From contig DVLE01000001.1 of NCBI GenBank assembly GCA_018715645.1, forward strand, positions 62,001 to 126,000: a stretch of 64,000 bases of DNA, given 5' to 3'. Under the pieces are notes generated by a model. That model was not told the DNA's origin and did no database searches. It worked only from the letters and a program-made list of their open reading frames with translations. Within the stretch, counting starts at the first letter, position 1, and each line of letters begins with the position of its first letter. The translations under genes were made by a program, and so were the position numbers. Source of the stretch: Candidatus Merdisoma merdipullorum (GTDB taxonomy: Bacteria; Bacillota; Clostridia; Lachnospirales; Lachnospiraceae). Positions 17,170-24,855 of this stretch are shown in pieces.

Positions 17170-17338
17170 AAGAAAATCCTTCTCCCCTGTCTTCCTGTTC
17201 CGGCAGTGTGCGATAGACAAGCGTCCCGTCTGTGATCGTATTATCCTCCCTGCCACCGGAAACATACCAGACAATGCCGAAGATAACCACCGCAAGCACT
17301 ATGGAAATCAGCCATACACGGTATTTTGTGTGATTCAT
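17162..17338 (-). CDS. Small single-pass membrane protein coupled to spoVAA
   Basis: A 58-residue protein: a short basic N-terminus (MNHTKYRVW), one membrane segment (about residues 9-26, LISIVLAVVIFGIVWYV) and a polar acidic tail. It has a perfect AAGGAGG site and its stop codon overlaps the spoVAA start, so it is probably a real first gene of the spoVAA-AB-AC operon. It lies directly behind a forespore-type promoter. I do not recognise the family; a role in the forespore membrane is an inference from context. Confidence 0.72.
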   Translation of the reverse strand: MNHTKYRVWLISIVLAVVIFGIVWYVSGGREDNTITDGTLVYRTLPEQEDRGEGFSYE

Positions 17339-17409
17339 AACGCCTTTCCTCCTTATCTCCCTCAGGGGGTTCTCTCTCCCAGCTTCGCCAGAATTTACCT
17401 GATGACAGC

Positions 17410-17439
17410 TATTATTTCCCATTGAATCTGTAAATATGC
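17410..17439 (-). promoter_or_regulatory. Predicted forespore (sigma-F/sigma-G) promoter of the spoVAA operon
   Basis: GCATA, 15 bases, GGAAATAATA fits the sigma-F pattern GYATA-N15-GGNNANAMTR at every defined position; read as sigma-G it is GCATA-N18-AATAATA. It lies about 70 bases before the small membrane-protein start. spoVA operons are forespore-expressed, so the site fits the genes. Confidence 0.65.
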
Positions 17440-17506
17440 ATTTCCAATGATTGATAACGGGATATACTCTCAGGAGGAAGGCTGCTTCCACTTGCTGACA
17501 GAGACG

Positions 17507-17558
17507 AAAAAGGCTGCTGTTCGGCAGGCCATACGCCTGCTTTCCCAGCAGCCTTTTT
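17507..17558. terminator. Bidirectional terminator after the amino-acid ABC cassette
   Basis: AAAAAGGCTGCTG and CAGCAGCCTTTTT flank an inner GCAGGC/GCCTGC stem. It follows the ATPase stop codon by three bases and separates the cassette from the spoVAA promoter. Confidence 0.85.
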
Positions 17559-17560
17559 CG

Positions 17561-18313
17561 TCACACTGTCGTTTTCCGGAATCTGGACAGGAACTCCCGC
17601 GTCTTTTCACTGCGGGGCGCGCCGAAGATCTGATCCGGCGTTCCTTCCTCCTCAATGACTCCATCCGACATATAAATTACATGACTCGACACGTCATGCG
17701 CGAAAGCCATTTCATGGGTTACCACCAGCATCGTCAGTCCCTCGCGCGCCAGTTCCTCCATGACGTTCAGCACCTCGCCGACCATCTGCGGATCGAGAGC
17801 CGACGTCGGCTCGTCGAACAGGAGAATCTCCGGTTCCATTGCAAGGGCGCGGGCAATCGCCACACGCTGCTTCTGACCGCCCGAAAGCTGGCGCGGCTTC
17901 GCATTCATAAAGGATTCCATTCCCACCTGGCGCAGATAATGAACTGCGCTCTCATGGGCCTCCTCCTTGTTCTTTTTCGCTACCTTCACCTGACCAATGA
18001 TGCAGTTGTCCAGCACTGTCATATTATTGAACAGGTTGAAGCTCTGGAACACCATACCCACCTTCGCCCGATAAGCCGGAACATTCATCTTCGGATCAGT
18101 GATGTCCTCTCCATGGAACAGGATCTGTCCCCCGCCAGGCTCCTCCAGAAGATTGATACAGCGCAGCATCGTGGATTTCCCGGAGCCGGAGGCTCCGATG
18201 ATGGAGACTACGTCTCCCTTGCAGACTTCAAAATCTATATCCCGCAGCACCTCATGGGTTCCGAAGCTTTTGCTCAAATGGGATATTTTCAGAATTTCTT
18301 CACCACGGCTCAT
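17561..18313 (-). CDS. Polar amino acid ABC transporter ATP-binding protein (GlnQ-like)
   Basis: A 250-residue ATPase with GASGSGKST, the Q-loop [12 protein letters not shown], signature [15 protein letters not shown] and Walker [13 protein letters not shown]. The sequence is typical of the GlnQ/HisP class. Its start overlaps the permease stop by four bases. It ends the three-gene import cassette inserted between sigF and spoVAA. Confidence 0.95.
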   Translation of the reverse strand: MSRGEEILKISHLSKSFGTHEVLRDIDFEVCKGDVVSIIGASGSGKSTMLRCINLLEEPGGGQILFHGEDITDPKMNVPAYRAKVGMVFQSFNLFNNMTVLDNCIIGQVKVAKKNKEEAHESAVHYLRQVGMESFMNAKPRQLSGGQKQRVAIARALAMEPEILLFDEPTSALDPQMVGEVLNVMEELAREGLTMLVVTHEMAFAHDVSSHVIYMSDGVIEEEGTPDQIFGAPRSEKTREFLSRFRKTTV

Positions 18314-19122
18314 CGACCTTCCCTCCTATCCGCTCTCTTTAATACGTCTGACGGGTTCCGAAGCTGGTCTCCGATTCCCATGGTATCCACCAGCTCATAG
18401 TTAGCGTCTCCGTCCATCCTGCGCTCCCAGAACAGCAGAAGGCGGGAGCAGACAACCGTCATAATCAGATAGATCACCATGACAATCGTAGCCGACTCAA
18501 AATACGTGTACAATGCGCCGGACACACTCCTGTGGACGGAAAACAGCTCCATGATACCGATAGAGAACAGGACCGAAGTATCCTTCAGGTTGATGATCAG
18601 GTTGTTTCCAATCTGAGGCATAATATTGCGAAGGGCCTGGGGAAGAATGACGTAACGCATGGTCTGTACATGATCCATGCCGATAGCCTTCGCTCCCTCG
18701 GTCTGTCCCGGATCCACGGAAATGATTCCTCCGCGGACCGACTCGGCCATATAGGCGCCCGTATTGATAGATACGATCAGGAACGCGGACGACCATACTC
18801 CAAGCTGGATATTGAACACCTGAGACATTCCGTAATAGATAAAGGCCGCCTGTACAATCATGGGGGTTCCGCGGAACAGCTCCACATAACCTTTTAGAAT
18901 AGCCTTTACTACGCCCAGCACACCTTTTTTCACCATGCCGTCACGCTTTTTATCCACGGGAATCGTCCGTATCACGCCGACGACAAAACCGATCAGGCAG
19001 CCGATCGCCGTGGAGACTACTGCAATCAAAAGCGTACTGCCGGCTCCTCTTAAATAGGAGGGGCCGTACTGCTGCAGCAAATATATAATTCTTTCAAAAA
19101 AATTCATCTGAGAAACTGTCAT
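18310..19122 (-). CDS. Polar amino acid ABC transporter permease
   Basis: A 270-residue permease of the His/Glu/Gln/Arg (HEQRo) family with five or six membrane segments, the family block [13 protein letters not shown] and the ATPase-docking EAA loop [24 protein letters not shown]. It should form a homodimeric pore. The C-terminal ~35 residues after the last helix are polar and longer than usual. Confidence 0.93.
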   Translation of the reverse strand: MTVSQMNFFERIIYLLQQYGPSYLRGAGSTLLIAVVSTAIGCLIGFVVGVIRTIPVDKKRDGMVKKGVLGVVKAILKGYVELFRGTPMIVQAAFIYYGMSQVFNIQLGVWSSAFLIVSINTGAYMAESVRGGIISVDPGQTEGAKAIGMDHVQTMRYVILPQALRNIMPQIGNNLIINLKDTSVLFSIGIMELFSVHRSVSGALYTYFESATIVMVIYLIMTVVCSRLLLFWERRMDGDANYELVDTMGIGDQLRNPSDVLKRADRREGR

Positions 19123-19152
19123 CTTTGGTTCACGGCTTCCTTTCCCTTATGT

Positions 19153-20058
19153 TTACACAGACAGAGGCTGTACAGAGATCGCTTCGTCCATCATGCTGTT
19201 GAAATCATCTGCCGTCATCTCGGACAGTACGCTGTTCATGGCATCCAGAAGCTCTGTATTTCCCTTTCTTACAGAGATTCCGATATTGATCTCTTCCTCG
19301 GACACTTCAAAATCATCGTCCGTTCCGGCAAAGTCCAGAAGCTTCAGATCCGGATAGGCTACGCACGCCGCGGTACCCGTGGGCATATCGGTCACAACCA
19401 CATCCACACGTCCGCTCTCCAGAGCTACCAGCATAGCCGGAGCAGACTCCTGAGCGGGCTGAATATCCGCATCCTCGATCTGGGGCAGACATACGTCATA
19501 CCAGATAGTTCCAAGCTGAGAAGTACAGCTTGCGCCGGCCAGATCCGCTACGCCCGCCGCAGACGCGTAGGGGCTGTCCTGCTTCACCAGCGTAATGATC
19601 GTCGCATAGTAGTAAGGCTCTGTGAAATCTACCATTTCAAGACGCTCTGAGGTAATGGACTGTCCCGCGATCGCGCAGTCAACCGTTCCGGACTGTACGG
19701 CAGGAACCAGGGAATCCCAGTCAAGCTTGACGATCTCCAGCTCGTATCCAAGCTCATCCGCGATATGCTGAGCCATCATAACATCATAGCCGTAAGCATA
19801 ATCAGAGCTGTCGCTGATCGGCACTGCGCCGTTGGAATCGTCGGGCTGCGTCCAGTTATAGGGAGCATATGCACATTCCATAGCTACTCTGAGTACTTTC
19901 TTATCTCCGGAATCCGTGCTTTCTTCAGCGGCCGTTTCCGCACTCTCTGTCTCTGCGGCGTCTCCTGACGTGTCGGCGCTTCCGCCTGAGGAACCGCAGG
20001 CTGTAAGTGATACGGCAAAAGCTGCTGCCAGCAGCATCGCAAGCAATCTTTTCTTCAT
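19153..20058 (-). CDS. Polar amino acid ABC transporter substrate-binding lipoprotein
   Basis: A 301-residue protein with a lipoprotein signal ending in VSLTACGS (Cys21), a Ser/Glu/Ala linker and a type 2 periplasmic-binding domain (SBP_bac_3). Typical blocks are YGYDVMMAQHIADELG, AGQSITSERLEMVDFTEPYY and TDMPTGTA. The ligand is probably a polar amino acid; sequence does not tell which. It is the first gene of the cassette and has a 5' leader of about 140 bases. Confidence 0.93.
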   Translation of the reverse strand: MKKRLLAMLLAAAFAVSLTACGSSGGSADTSGDAAETESAETAAEESTDSGDKKVLRVAMECAYAPYNWTQPDDSNGAVPISDSSDYAYGYDVMMAQHIADELGYELEIVKLDWDSLVPAVQSGTVDCAIAGQSITSERLEMVDFTEPYYYATIITLVKQDSPYASAAGVADLAGASCTSQLGTIWYDVCLPQIEDADIQPAQESAPAMLVALESGRVDVVVTDMPTGTAACVAYPDLKLLDFAGTDDDFEVSEEEINIGISVRKGNTELLDAMNSVLSEMTADDFNSMMDEAISVQPLSV

Positions 20059-20147
20059 AACTTTACCCTCCTGTTTTTCATGCTTTATCTACCGTCCGAA
20101 TGCAGAACACAGGACCGACTGAATCCCTGACGCAGACTGACGCTAAA

Positions 20148-20198
20148 CAGGGCTTCACTCCAGCCGCTCTTATCGGATAGATATGAAACCCTGTTGTT
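20148..20198 (-). promoter_or_regulatory. Leader stem-loop of the amino-acid ABC operon
   Basis: AACAGGGTTTC and GAAGCCCTGTT can pair over 11 bases (one G-T) around a 28-base apical region, close to the predicted transcript start. No T-run follows. It could be a regulatory or stabilising structure; I do not recognise a riboswitch class. Confidence 0.3.
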
Positions 20199-20207
20199 TC
20201 TTCGCAC

Positions 20208-20236
20208 ATTATATCCCCTGATCGCCTGTTTTTCAA
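20208..20236 (-). promoter_or_regulatory. Predicted sigma-A promoter of the amino-acid ABC operon
   Basis: TTGAAA and a perfect TATAAT are 17 bases apart, about 150 bases before the binding-protein start. The transporter therefore has its own vegetative promoter although it sits inside the ancestral sporulation operon. Confidence 0.65.
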
Positions 20237-20267
20237 GGTTTTTTTACAAAAAGCCGGAAAAATTTTG

Positions 20268-20981
20268 TCAAAGCCTGCTTTTCAGCGATGCCAAAATCTT
20301 TTTCTCCAGCCGCGACACCTGTACCTGGGACATGCCAAGCTCCCCGGCCACCTGGGCCTGGGTCCTGTCGTAGAAAAAGCGCAGAATAATCAGGCGCCGC
20401 TCCTTAGGTTCCAGCGAGGAAAGAAGCTGTTCCAGCAGCATCCGGCGCAAAAGGGCCTCATGATCGTCCCTGCCGTAATCCACACGGTCCATCAGTCTTA
20501 AGCCCTCGCTGTCTCCCTGACAGACTATTTTCTGTAAGGACTCTACCTCTGTGCTGCTGTCCATAGCCTGCACAAGCTCCTCTGGTTCCACGCCCAGACG
20601 TCCGGCCAGTTCCTCCACTCCCGGCTCCTCTCCCCTCTCCATAAGAAGCTGCTCACGCAGGCGGGCAGCCTTCATGGCCAGCTCTTTCAGGGAGCGGCTC
20701 ACTTTAATCATACTGTCGTCACGCAGAAACCGCTTGATCTCTCCGGCAATCATCGGAACGGCATACGTGGAGAAACGGACTCCGAAGCTCAAATCAAAAC
20801 GGTCCACCGCTTTTACAAGGCCGACGGCTCCGATCTGAAACAGATCTTCCGCCTCCACTCCCCTTCCCAGGAAACGCTTCACCACATGATGAATCAGTCC
20901 TATGTTTTCCTCGATCAGTACCTCTCTCGCTTTCTTATCTCCGTCCTGTGACTTCCGAATCAGTTCCTCCGTGCGGTCCAT
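20268..20981 (-). CDS. sigF: RNA polymerase sporulation sigma factor F
   Basis: A 237-residue sigma-70 family factor with region 2 (EDLFQIGAVGLVKAVDRFD, SFGVRFSTYAVPMIAGEIKR), region 3 and region 4 helix-turn-helix (TQAQVAGELGMSQVQVSRLEKK). Its place directly after spoIIAA-spoIIAB identifies it as SigF rather than SigG. It is held by SpoIIAB until the forespore forms, then drives early forespore genes. It starts two bases after the spoIIAB stop. Confidence 0.96.
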   Translation of the reverse strand: MDRTEELIRKSQDGDKKAREVLIEENIGLIHHVVKRFLGRGVEAEDLFQIGAVGLVKAVDRFDLSFGVRFSTYAVPMIAGEIKRFLRDDSMIKVSRSLKELAMKAARLREQLLMERGEEPGVEELAGRLGVEPEELVQAMDSSTEVESLQKIVCQGDSEGLRLMDRVDYGRDDHEALLRRMLLEQLLSSLEPKERRLIILRFFYDRTQAQVAGELGMSQVQVSRLEKKILASLKSRL

Positions 20982-20983
20982 GG

Positions 20984-21412
20984 CTAGTCCTCGCGCTGAA
21001 CGATCCGCTTTTTCATCGTGACAGCCGTTCCTTTTCCCGGCTCTGAATCCACCTGGACCTCATCCATAAAAGCTTCCATAAACAGAAAGCCCATACCGGA
21101 ACGCTCAAGCTCCGGCCGAGTGGTATATAAAGGCTCCATCGCCTTCTCCACGTCTTCGATCCCGATTCCCTGATCCTCCACGCAGAGCGTAAGCCATTCG
21201 TCTTCTATACAACCCGTGATCACGATTTTATGTACCTCGCCTTCGTAGCCGTGGATGATCGCGTTGGTCACAGCCTCCGAGACGGCGGTTTTTACATCCG
21301 CCACCTCCTCCATGCTGGGATTCATCTGCGTCATAAAGGCCGCGACCGTCACTCTCGCAAAAGCCTCATTGGCCGAAATACTGTCAAACTCTACCCGCAT
21401 CTCATTTTTCAT
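20984..21412 (-). CDS. spoIIAB: Anti-sigma F factor and SpoIIAA kinase
   Basis: A 142-residue GHKL-type serine kinase with N-box [14 protein letters not shown]1 box VEDQGIGI and G2 region [10 protein letters not shown]. SpoIIAB binds SigF and phosphorylates SpoIIAA. The start overlaps the spoIIAA stop by four bases (ATGA). Confidence 0.96.
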   Translation of the reverse strand: MKNEMRVEFDSISANEAFARVTVAAFMTQMNPSMEEVADVKTAVSEAVTNAIIHGYEGEVHKIVITGCIEDEWLTLCVEDQGIGIEDVEKAMEPLYTTRPELERSGMGFLFMEAFMDEVQVDSEPGKGTAVTMKKRIVQRED

Positions 21413-21726
21413 CTCTCTTTTCCTCCCTGCATCCGTTCCAGCGGAATAATTTTCATAATACCTGACAGCGTCAGAATCCGTTCCACTCTGTCCTGAACCT
21501 GTACGGCGCGCACGCTGCCGCCCAGAGCCTTCATCATCTTATATCTTCCCATCAGCATTCCGATCCCTGAGCTGTCGCAGAAGACCGTCCTTGAAAAATC
21601 AAATACGATCTCCCTTATATCCCTTGTCCGCACCAGCTCATCCGTCTTTTCGCAGAGTTGTGCCGCGCTGTGGTGATCCAGTTCCGCCGGGACCCGGATC
21701 CACAGCACTCTGTTTTCCACTTTCAT
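21409..21726 (-). CDS. spoIIAA: Anti-anti-sigma factor SpoIIAA
   Basis: A STAS-domain protein of 105 residues from the chosen ATG, which aligns with the Bacillus start (…[15 protein letters not shown]). A longer frame opens 28 codons upstream with GTG, but that extension is not in the family. The phosphorylated serine is S53 in CDSSGIGML. Dephosphorylation lets it free SigF from SpoIIAB. Confidence 0.94.
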   Translation of the reverse strand: MKVENRVLWIRVPAELDHHSAAQLCEKTDELVRTRDIREIVFDFSRTVFCDSSGIGMLMGRYKMMKALGGSVRAVQVQDRVERILTLSGIMKIIPLERMQGGKER

Positions 21727-21826
21727 ACCGTTATCCTGGCTTTTCTTCCTTTTCATGCTGCCTCGCATCCGCCATACCTCCATTTCCGTTTTACTCTTTT
21801 CTGCAGACACATCCCTCGTTTTCCCA

Positions 21827-21834
21827 CGACAAAA
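21827..21834 (-). promoter_or_regulatory. Possible Spo0A box upstream of spoIIAA
   Basis: TTTTGTCG on the minus strand matches the core of the 0A box (TTTTGTCGAA) about 100 bases before spoIIAA. spoIIA operons are activated by Spo0A. It overlaps the T-tail of the terminator hairpin, so the match could be fortuitous. Confidence 0.3.
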
Positions 21835-21860
21835 GGGACATACCGTAATGGTATGTCCCT
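21830..21860 (-). terminator. Terminator of the zinc-ribbon TPR gene
   Basis: A perfect 11-bp stem AGGGACATACC/GGTATGTCCCT with a five-base loop, followed by TTTTGTC. It separates the upstream operon from spoIIAA. Confidence 0.75.
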
Positions 21861-21891
21861 CGCTTCAGGGTTTCTCTTAAGTTCTCTGTCT

Positions 21892-23364
21892 CTACTGGGT
21901 TCCCGTCTGTCCCTGCGTCTGATTTTCTGACTGCTGGGTATCCTCTCCGGAGTCCTCCTCCGTATCGCTCTGCGGCACCTGTGTCTGCAGACGCGCTATG
22001 GCATTGTTGGAATAGGTCGCACGTTCCGTTCCCGGAAATGCGGCCGCGAATCTCTGGAACATATCCAGGGCTTCGCTGTTCTGCCCCAGATTCTCATAGG
22101 AGCGCGCCAGATAATAGAGCGCGTAGCCGTTCTCATAGGTCTCGTCAATCTCCACTACCTGAGCAAGACTTGTGACCGCCTCCTCATAGTTCTGGGCATT
22201 GTATGCCGCCGAGCCTGTATCAAACAGATTCTGAAGGTCCTCCGCATGAACGCTCGCATAAATCTGATTATAGATGGCGCGGGCATTGTCCGAAAGCTGA
22301 TCCGGATCTACCTGATCCAGAGAAGCCGTGGCGCTTTCCATATCCTGCGCCTGGAAGCTTGTGTAAGCGTCTATCAGCAATTCATAGCTGCCGCTTTCCT
22401 CCGCCGTAGCCTCCTCTTCTGTCTCCGCGCTGCTCTGCAGCGCGTCAAGCTGGCTTTGAAGCTCGTTGATCTCCGTCTGTCTGGCCGCAAGCTGATCGCT
22501 GTATTCCCGAATCTGGTCGCTGGTCTCATTGCGGACCGACTGCACCTTGGCCGGAAGAGCCAAAAACCACATCAGAGCCACGCCGACCACCAGACCGATG
22601 AAAATATTTAAAATCACATTGACGCCTGTATTTTCCTTGTAAGTGGCAGGCATGATGATCGTCTCATTGCCGCTGGTATAGGAAATAATGTCCGGGTTTC
22701 CCGAATCTTTCTTTTCCTTCTCCGGTCTCTGGGAACGCCCTGCGGGCTTTCCGGTCAGCTCCTCCAGCTCCGCCTGGTAATGGAGAGAAACATTGTCCGT
22801 CTGGTCAATAGCCAAAGCACGTTTCAGCTCCCGTCCGGCCCGGTCGTATTCCTCGGTCTTGATATAGAGGAGAGCAAGAAGCTGATGCGCCTTTACAAGC
22901 TTCGGGTTCAGAGAGAGAACCTTTTTAAGCTGAATGATCGCCAGATCCTCGCTGCCCTGCTGACAGTAGAGCAGAGACTGGTTGTATTTCTTAATCGTCT
23001 GGTTGATCGTCTCAAGCCGCGCCGGATTTGCCTGAATCGCATTGATATACTCGTCGGCAATATTTTTATCCGGCTCCAGATTCTTGCTGATAATCCATTC
23101 CGTCAGGGCGGATACCACGTCGCCCACCTCAAAACAGATCAAGCCCAAAAGATTTCTGGCCTGTATATTGTTTTTATTCAGCTCCAGGCTGTAGCGCAGA
23201 TCCTGAACGGCTCCGGAAAGGTTCCGTACTCTCGCTTTCTCCAGTCCCATATTGTAATAAGTGTTGGACAGCCGTATGAGCTTGTTATAGATGCGGATTT
23301 CCGTTCCACAGGAGCTGCAGTAGCCGGGATCGTTCAGTACCGCTCCACATTTAATACAACGCAT
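21892..23364 (-). CDS. Zinc-ribbon and TPR-repeat membrane protein
   Basis: A protein of 490 residues. Residues 1-22 form a zinc ribbon (CIKCG...CSSCG). TPR-like helices follow to about residue 210. One membrane segment lies near residue 260 (VILNIFIGLVVGVALMWFLAL), then a coiled coil (EYSDQLAARQTEINELQSQL), a second TPR array on the far side of the membrane and an acidic Gln/Glu/Thr-rich tail. The ATG at MRCIKC was chosen because GAGGAGG precedes it. The function is unknown; the architecture suggests a membrane-spanning scaffold with repeats on both sides. Confidence 0.85.
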   Translation of the reverse strand: MRCIKCGAVLNDPGYCSSCGTEIRIYNKLIRLSNTYYNMGLEKARVRNLSGAVQDLRYSLELNKNNIQARNLLGLICFEVGDVVSALTEWIISKNLEPDKNIADEYINAIQANPARLETINQTIKKYNQSLLYCQQGSEDLAIIQLKKVLSLNPKLVKAHQLLALLYIKTEEYDRAGRELKRALAIDQTDNVSLHYQAELEELTGKPAGRSQRPEKEKKDSGNPDIISYTSGNETIIMPATYKENTGVNVILNIFIGLVVGVALMWFLALPAKVQSVRNETSDQIREYSDQLAARQTEINELQSQLDALQSSAETEEEATAEESGSYELLIDAYTSFQAQDMESATASLDQVDPDQLSDNARAIYNQIYASVHAEDLQNLFDTGSAAYNAQNYEEAVTSLAQVVEIDETYENGYALYYLARSYENLGQNSEALDMFQRFAAAFPGTERATYSNNAIARLQTQVPQSDTEEDSGEDTQQSENQTQGQTGTQ

Positions 23365-23408
23365 AAATTCCTCCTCTGACAAGAGCGCGCCTTCTGTTAC
23401 GCTTTCCC

Positions 23409-23558
23409 CTAAAAGCGGCTGCCGCCTTTCATTTCTTTCAGCATTTCATCAAGCAAATCTGCCATATCTTTTGGCTTATTCTTATATACGTTATCCTCTA
23501 CCTGCTCTACCTCAAGGCTCGGATGAAATTTCTTCAGTTCTTCCTCGAAATCAATCAT
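23409..23558 (-). CDS. Small conserved-looking protein downstream of folC
   Basis: A 49-residue acidic protein (MIDFEEELKKFHPSLEVEQ..., ending MLKEMKGGSRF). AGGAGG lies seven bases before the ATG, and the ATG overlaps the folC stop (ATGATTGA), so it is coupled to folC. No signal or membrane segment is visible. It is probably a short helical cytosolic protein of unknown function, and is the last gene before the zinc-ribbon TPR gene. Confidence 0.68.
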   Translation of the reverse strand: MIDFEEELKKFHPSLEVEQVEDNVYKNKPKDMADLLDEMLKEMKGGSRF

Positions 23559-24855
23559 GTGCTGTCCTCCTTTTCTCCAATATACTCTTTATGTTTCCTA
23601 CCAGATACAGAGAACCGACGCAAAACAGTATGCCGTCTCCTTTTTCTCTAAGCGCCTCCCCGAACGCTTCCTCCACATCCGGGATGGCTCTGACCTCTTT
23701 CGCTCCAAACTGCCTGAAAAGGGCCTCAGGCTCCTTCACATCTACCTTGCGCCAGCCGCCTACCTCTGTGACGATCACCCGCTCCAGCCTGAGCTCCCTG
23801 CAGATCGTCTCTATCATATGCCGGTAATCCTTGTCTCCTACCGCCGCAAAAAGCAGCGTCACAGGATAATCGGCCTCCAGACGCCTGGCCGTCTTTACAA
23901 ATTCCTCGACTCCCGCTTCGTTGTGAGCGCCATCGATGATTACGCCCGGCAGCACGGTCTCCATCCTGCCCTGCCAGCGCATCTGTCCGATTCCGCGCCG
24001 GATCACCTCGTCTGTGAAGCTGCCGTCCCGATCCATAACACGGATAGCCGTCACAGCCTCCGCGGCATTCTTCACCTGATATTCCGCGACGCTCGATATG
24101 GACAATTCGATACAATCATAATACCCACAATCAATGCAAAAATCAATATGTTTCTTTGTCGTTTTGGAAATTTTATACATATCGGGACGGATTCCGTAGG
24201 CTGGCGCGTGCATCTCCATGGCTTTTTTCAGGATGACTTCTTCCGCTTCCCGGCAGGACGCGTCATACACGACCGGGACGCCCTCTTTGATAATACCTGC
24301 CTTTTCTCCTGCGATTGCCGCAATCGTATCTCCCAGATACTCGGTGTGGTCGAGGCTTATGGAAGTCAGCACGGTCACCAGCGGATGTTCCACGGAATTT
24401 GTCGCATCCAGCCTGCCGCCGAGTCCTGTCTCCAGCACCAGATATTCCGTCTTTGCCTTCTCAAAGATCTTCATTCCGATCAGAAAGAGAAGCTCAAAAT
24501 AAGTAGGATGCGGATAGCCTTCCTCCTTCATCTGCTCCACACAGGCCATCACCGTATGAAAGGCTTCCAGAAATTCCTCGTCGCTTACCTCCTCCTCGTC
24601 TATGACAAAGCGTTCATTGATCTTTACCAGATGCGGAGAAGTGAAAAGTCCCGTCCTTTTTCCCGCCGCCTTCAGCATCGAAGCCAAATAAGAGCAGACC
24701 GAACCCTTCCCGTTTGTTCCCGCCACATGAAGAATCTTCATTTTTTCCTGGGGCGAACCCAGTCTTTTCAGAAAAGCTCTGGTGTGATCCAGAGAATTTT
24801 TCTTTGTAAACTTCGGCGTTTCATCAATATAAGCCACCGCTTCCTGATACGTCAT
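23551..24855 (-). CDS. folC: Folylpolyglutamate synthase / dihydrofolate synthase
   Basis: A 434-residue Mur-ligase-family enzyme with P-loop HVAGTNGKGSV, LFTSPHLVKINER, LETGLGGRLDATN and SLDHTEYLG, the classic FolC blocks. It adds glutamate to folates in the cytosol using ATP. Its ATG overlaps the stop of the sulfatase gene (ATGA). Confidence 0.95.
   Translation of the reverse strand: MTYQEAVAYIDETPKFTKKNSLDHTRAFLKRLGSPQEKMKILHVAGTNGKGSVCSYLASMLKAAGKRTGLFTSPHLVKINERFVIDEEEVSDEEFLEAFHTVMACVEQMKEEGYPHPTYFELLFLIGMKIFEKAKTEYLVLETGLGGRLDATNSVEHPLVTVLTSISLDHTEYLGDTIAAIAGEKAGIIKEGVPVVYDASCREAEEVILKKAMEMHAPAYGIRPDMYKISKTTKKHIDFCIDCGYYDCIELSISSVAEYQVKNAAEAVTAIRVMDRDGSFTDEVIRRGIGQMRWQGRMETVLPGVIIDGAHNEAGVEEFVKTARRLEADYPVTLLFAAVGDKDYRHMIETICRELRLERVIVTEVGGWRKVDVKEPEALFRQFGAKEVRAIPDVEEAFGEALREKGDGILFCVGSLYLVGNIKSILEKRRTAHD

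Noticed and set aside
20060..20200. S-box-like riboswitch before the amino-acid ABC operon.
   Set aside because: A TGAAGCC-like string occurs, but the GGCAACC and AAGGTGCCAA elements of a SAM-I aptamer are absent.
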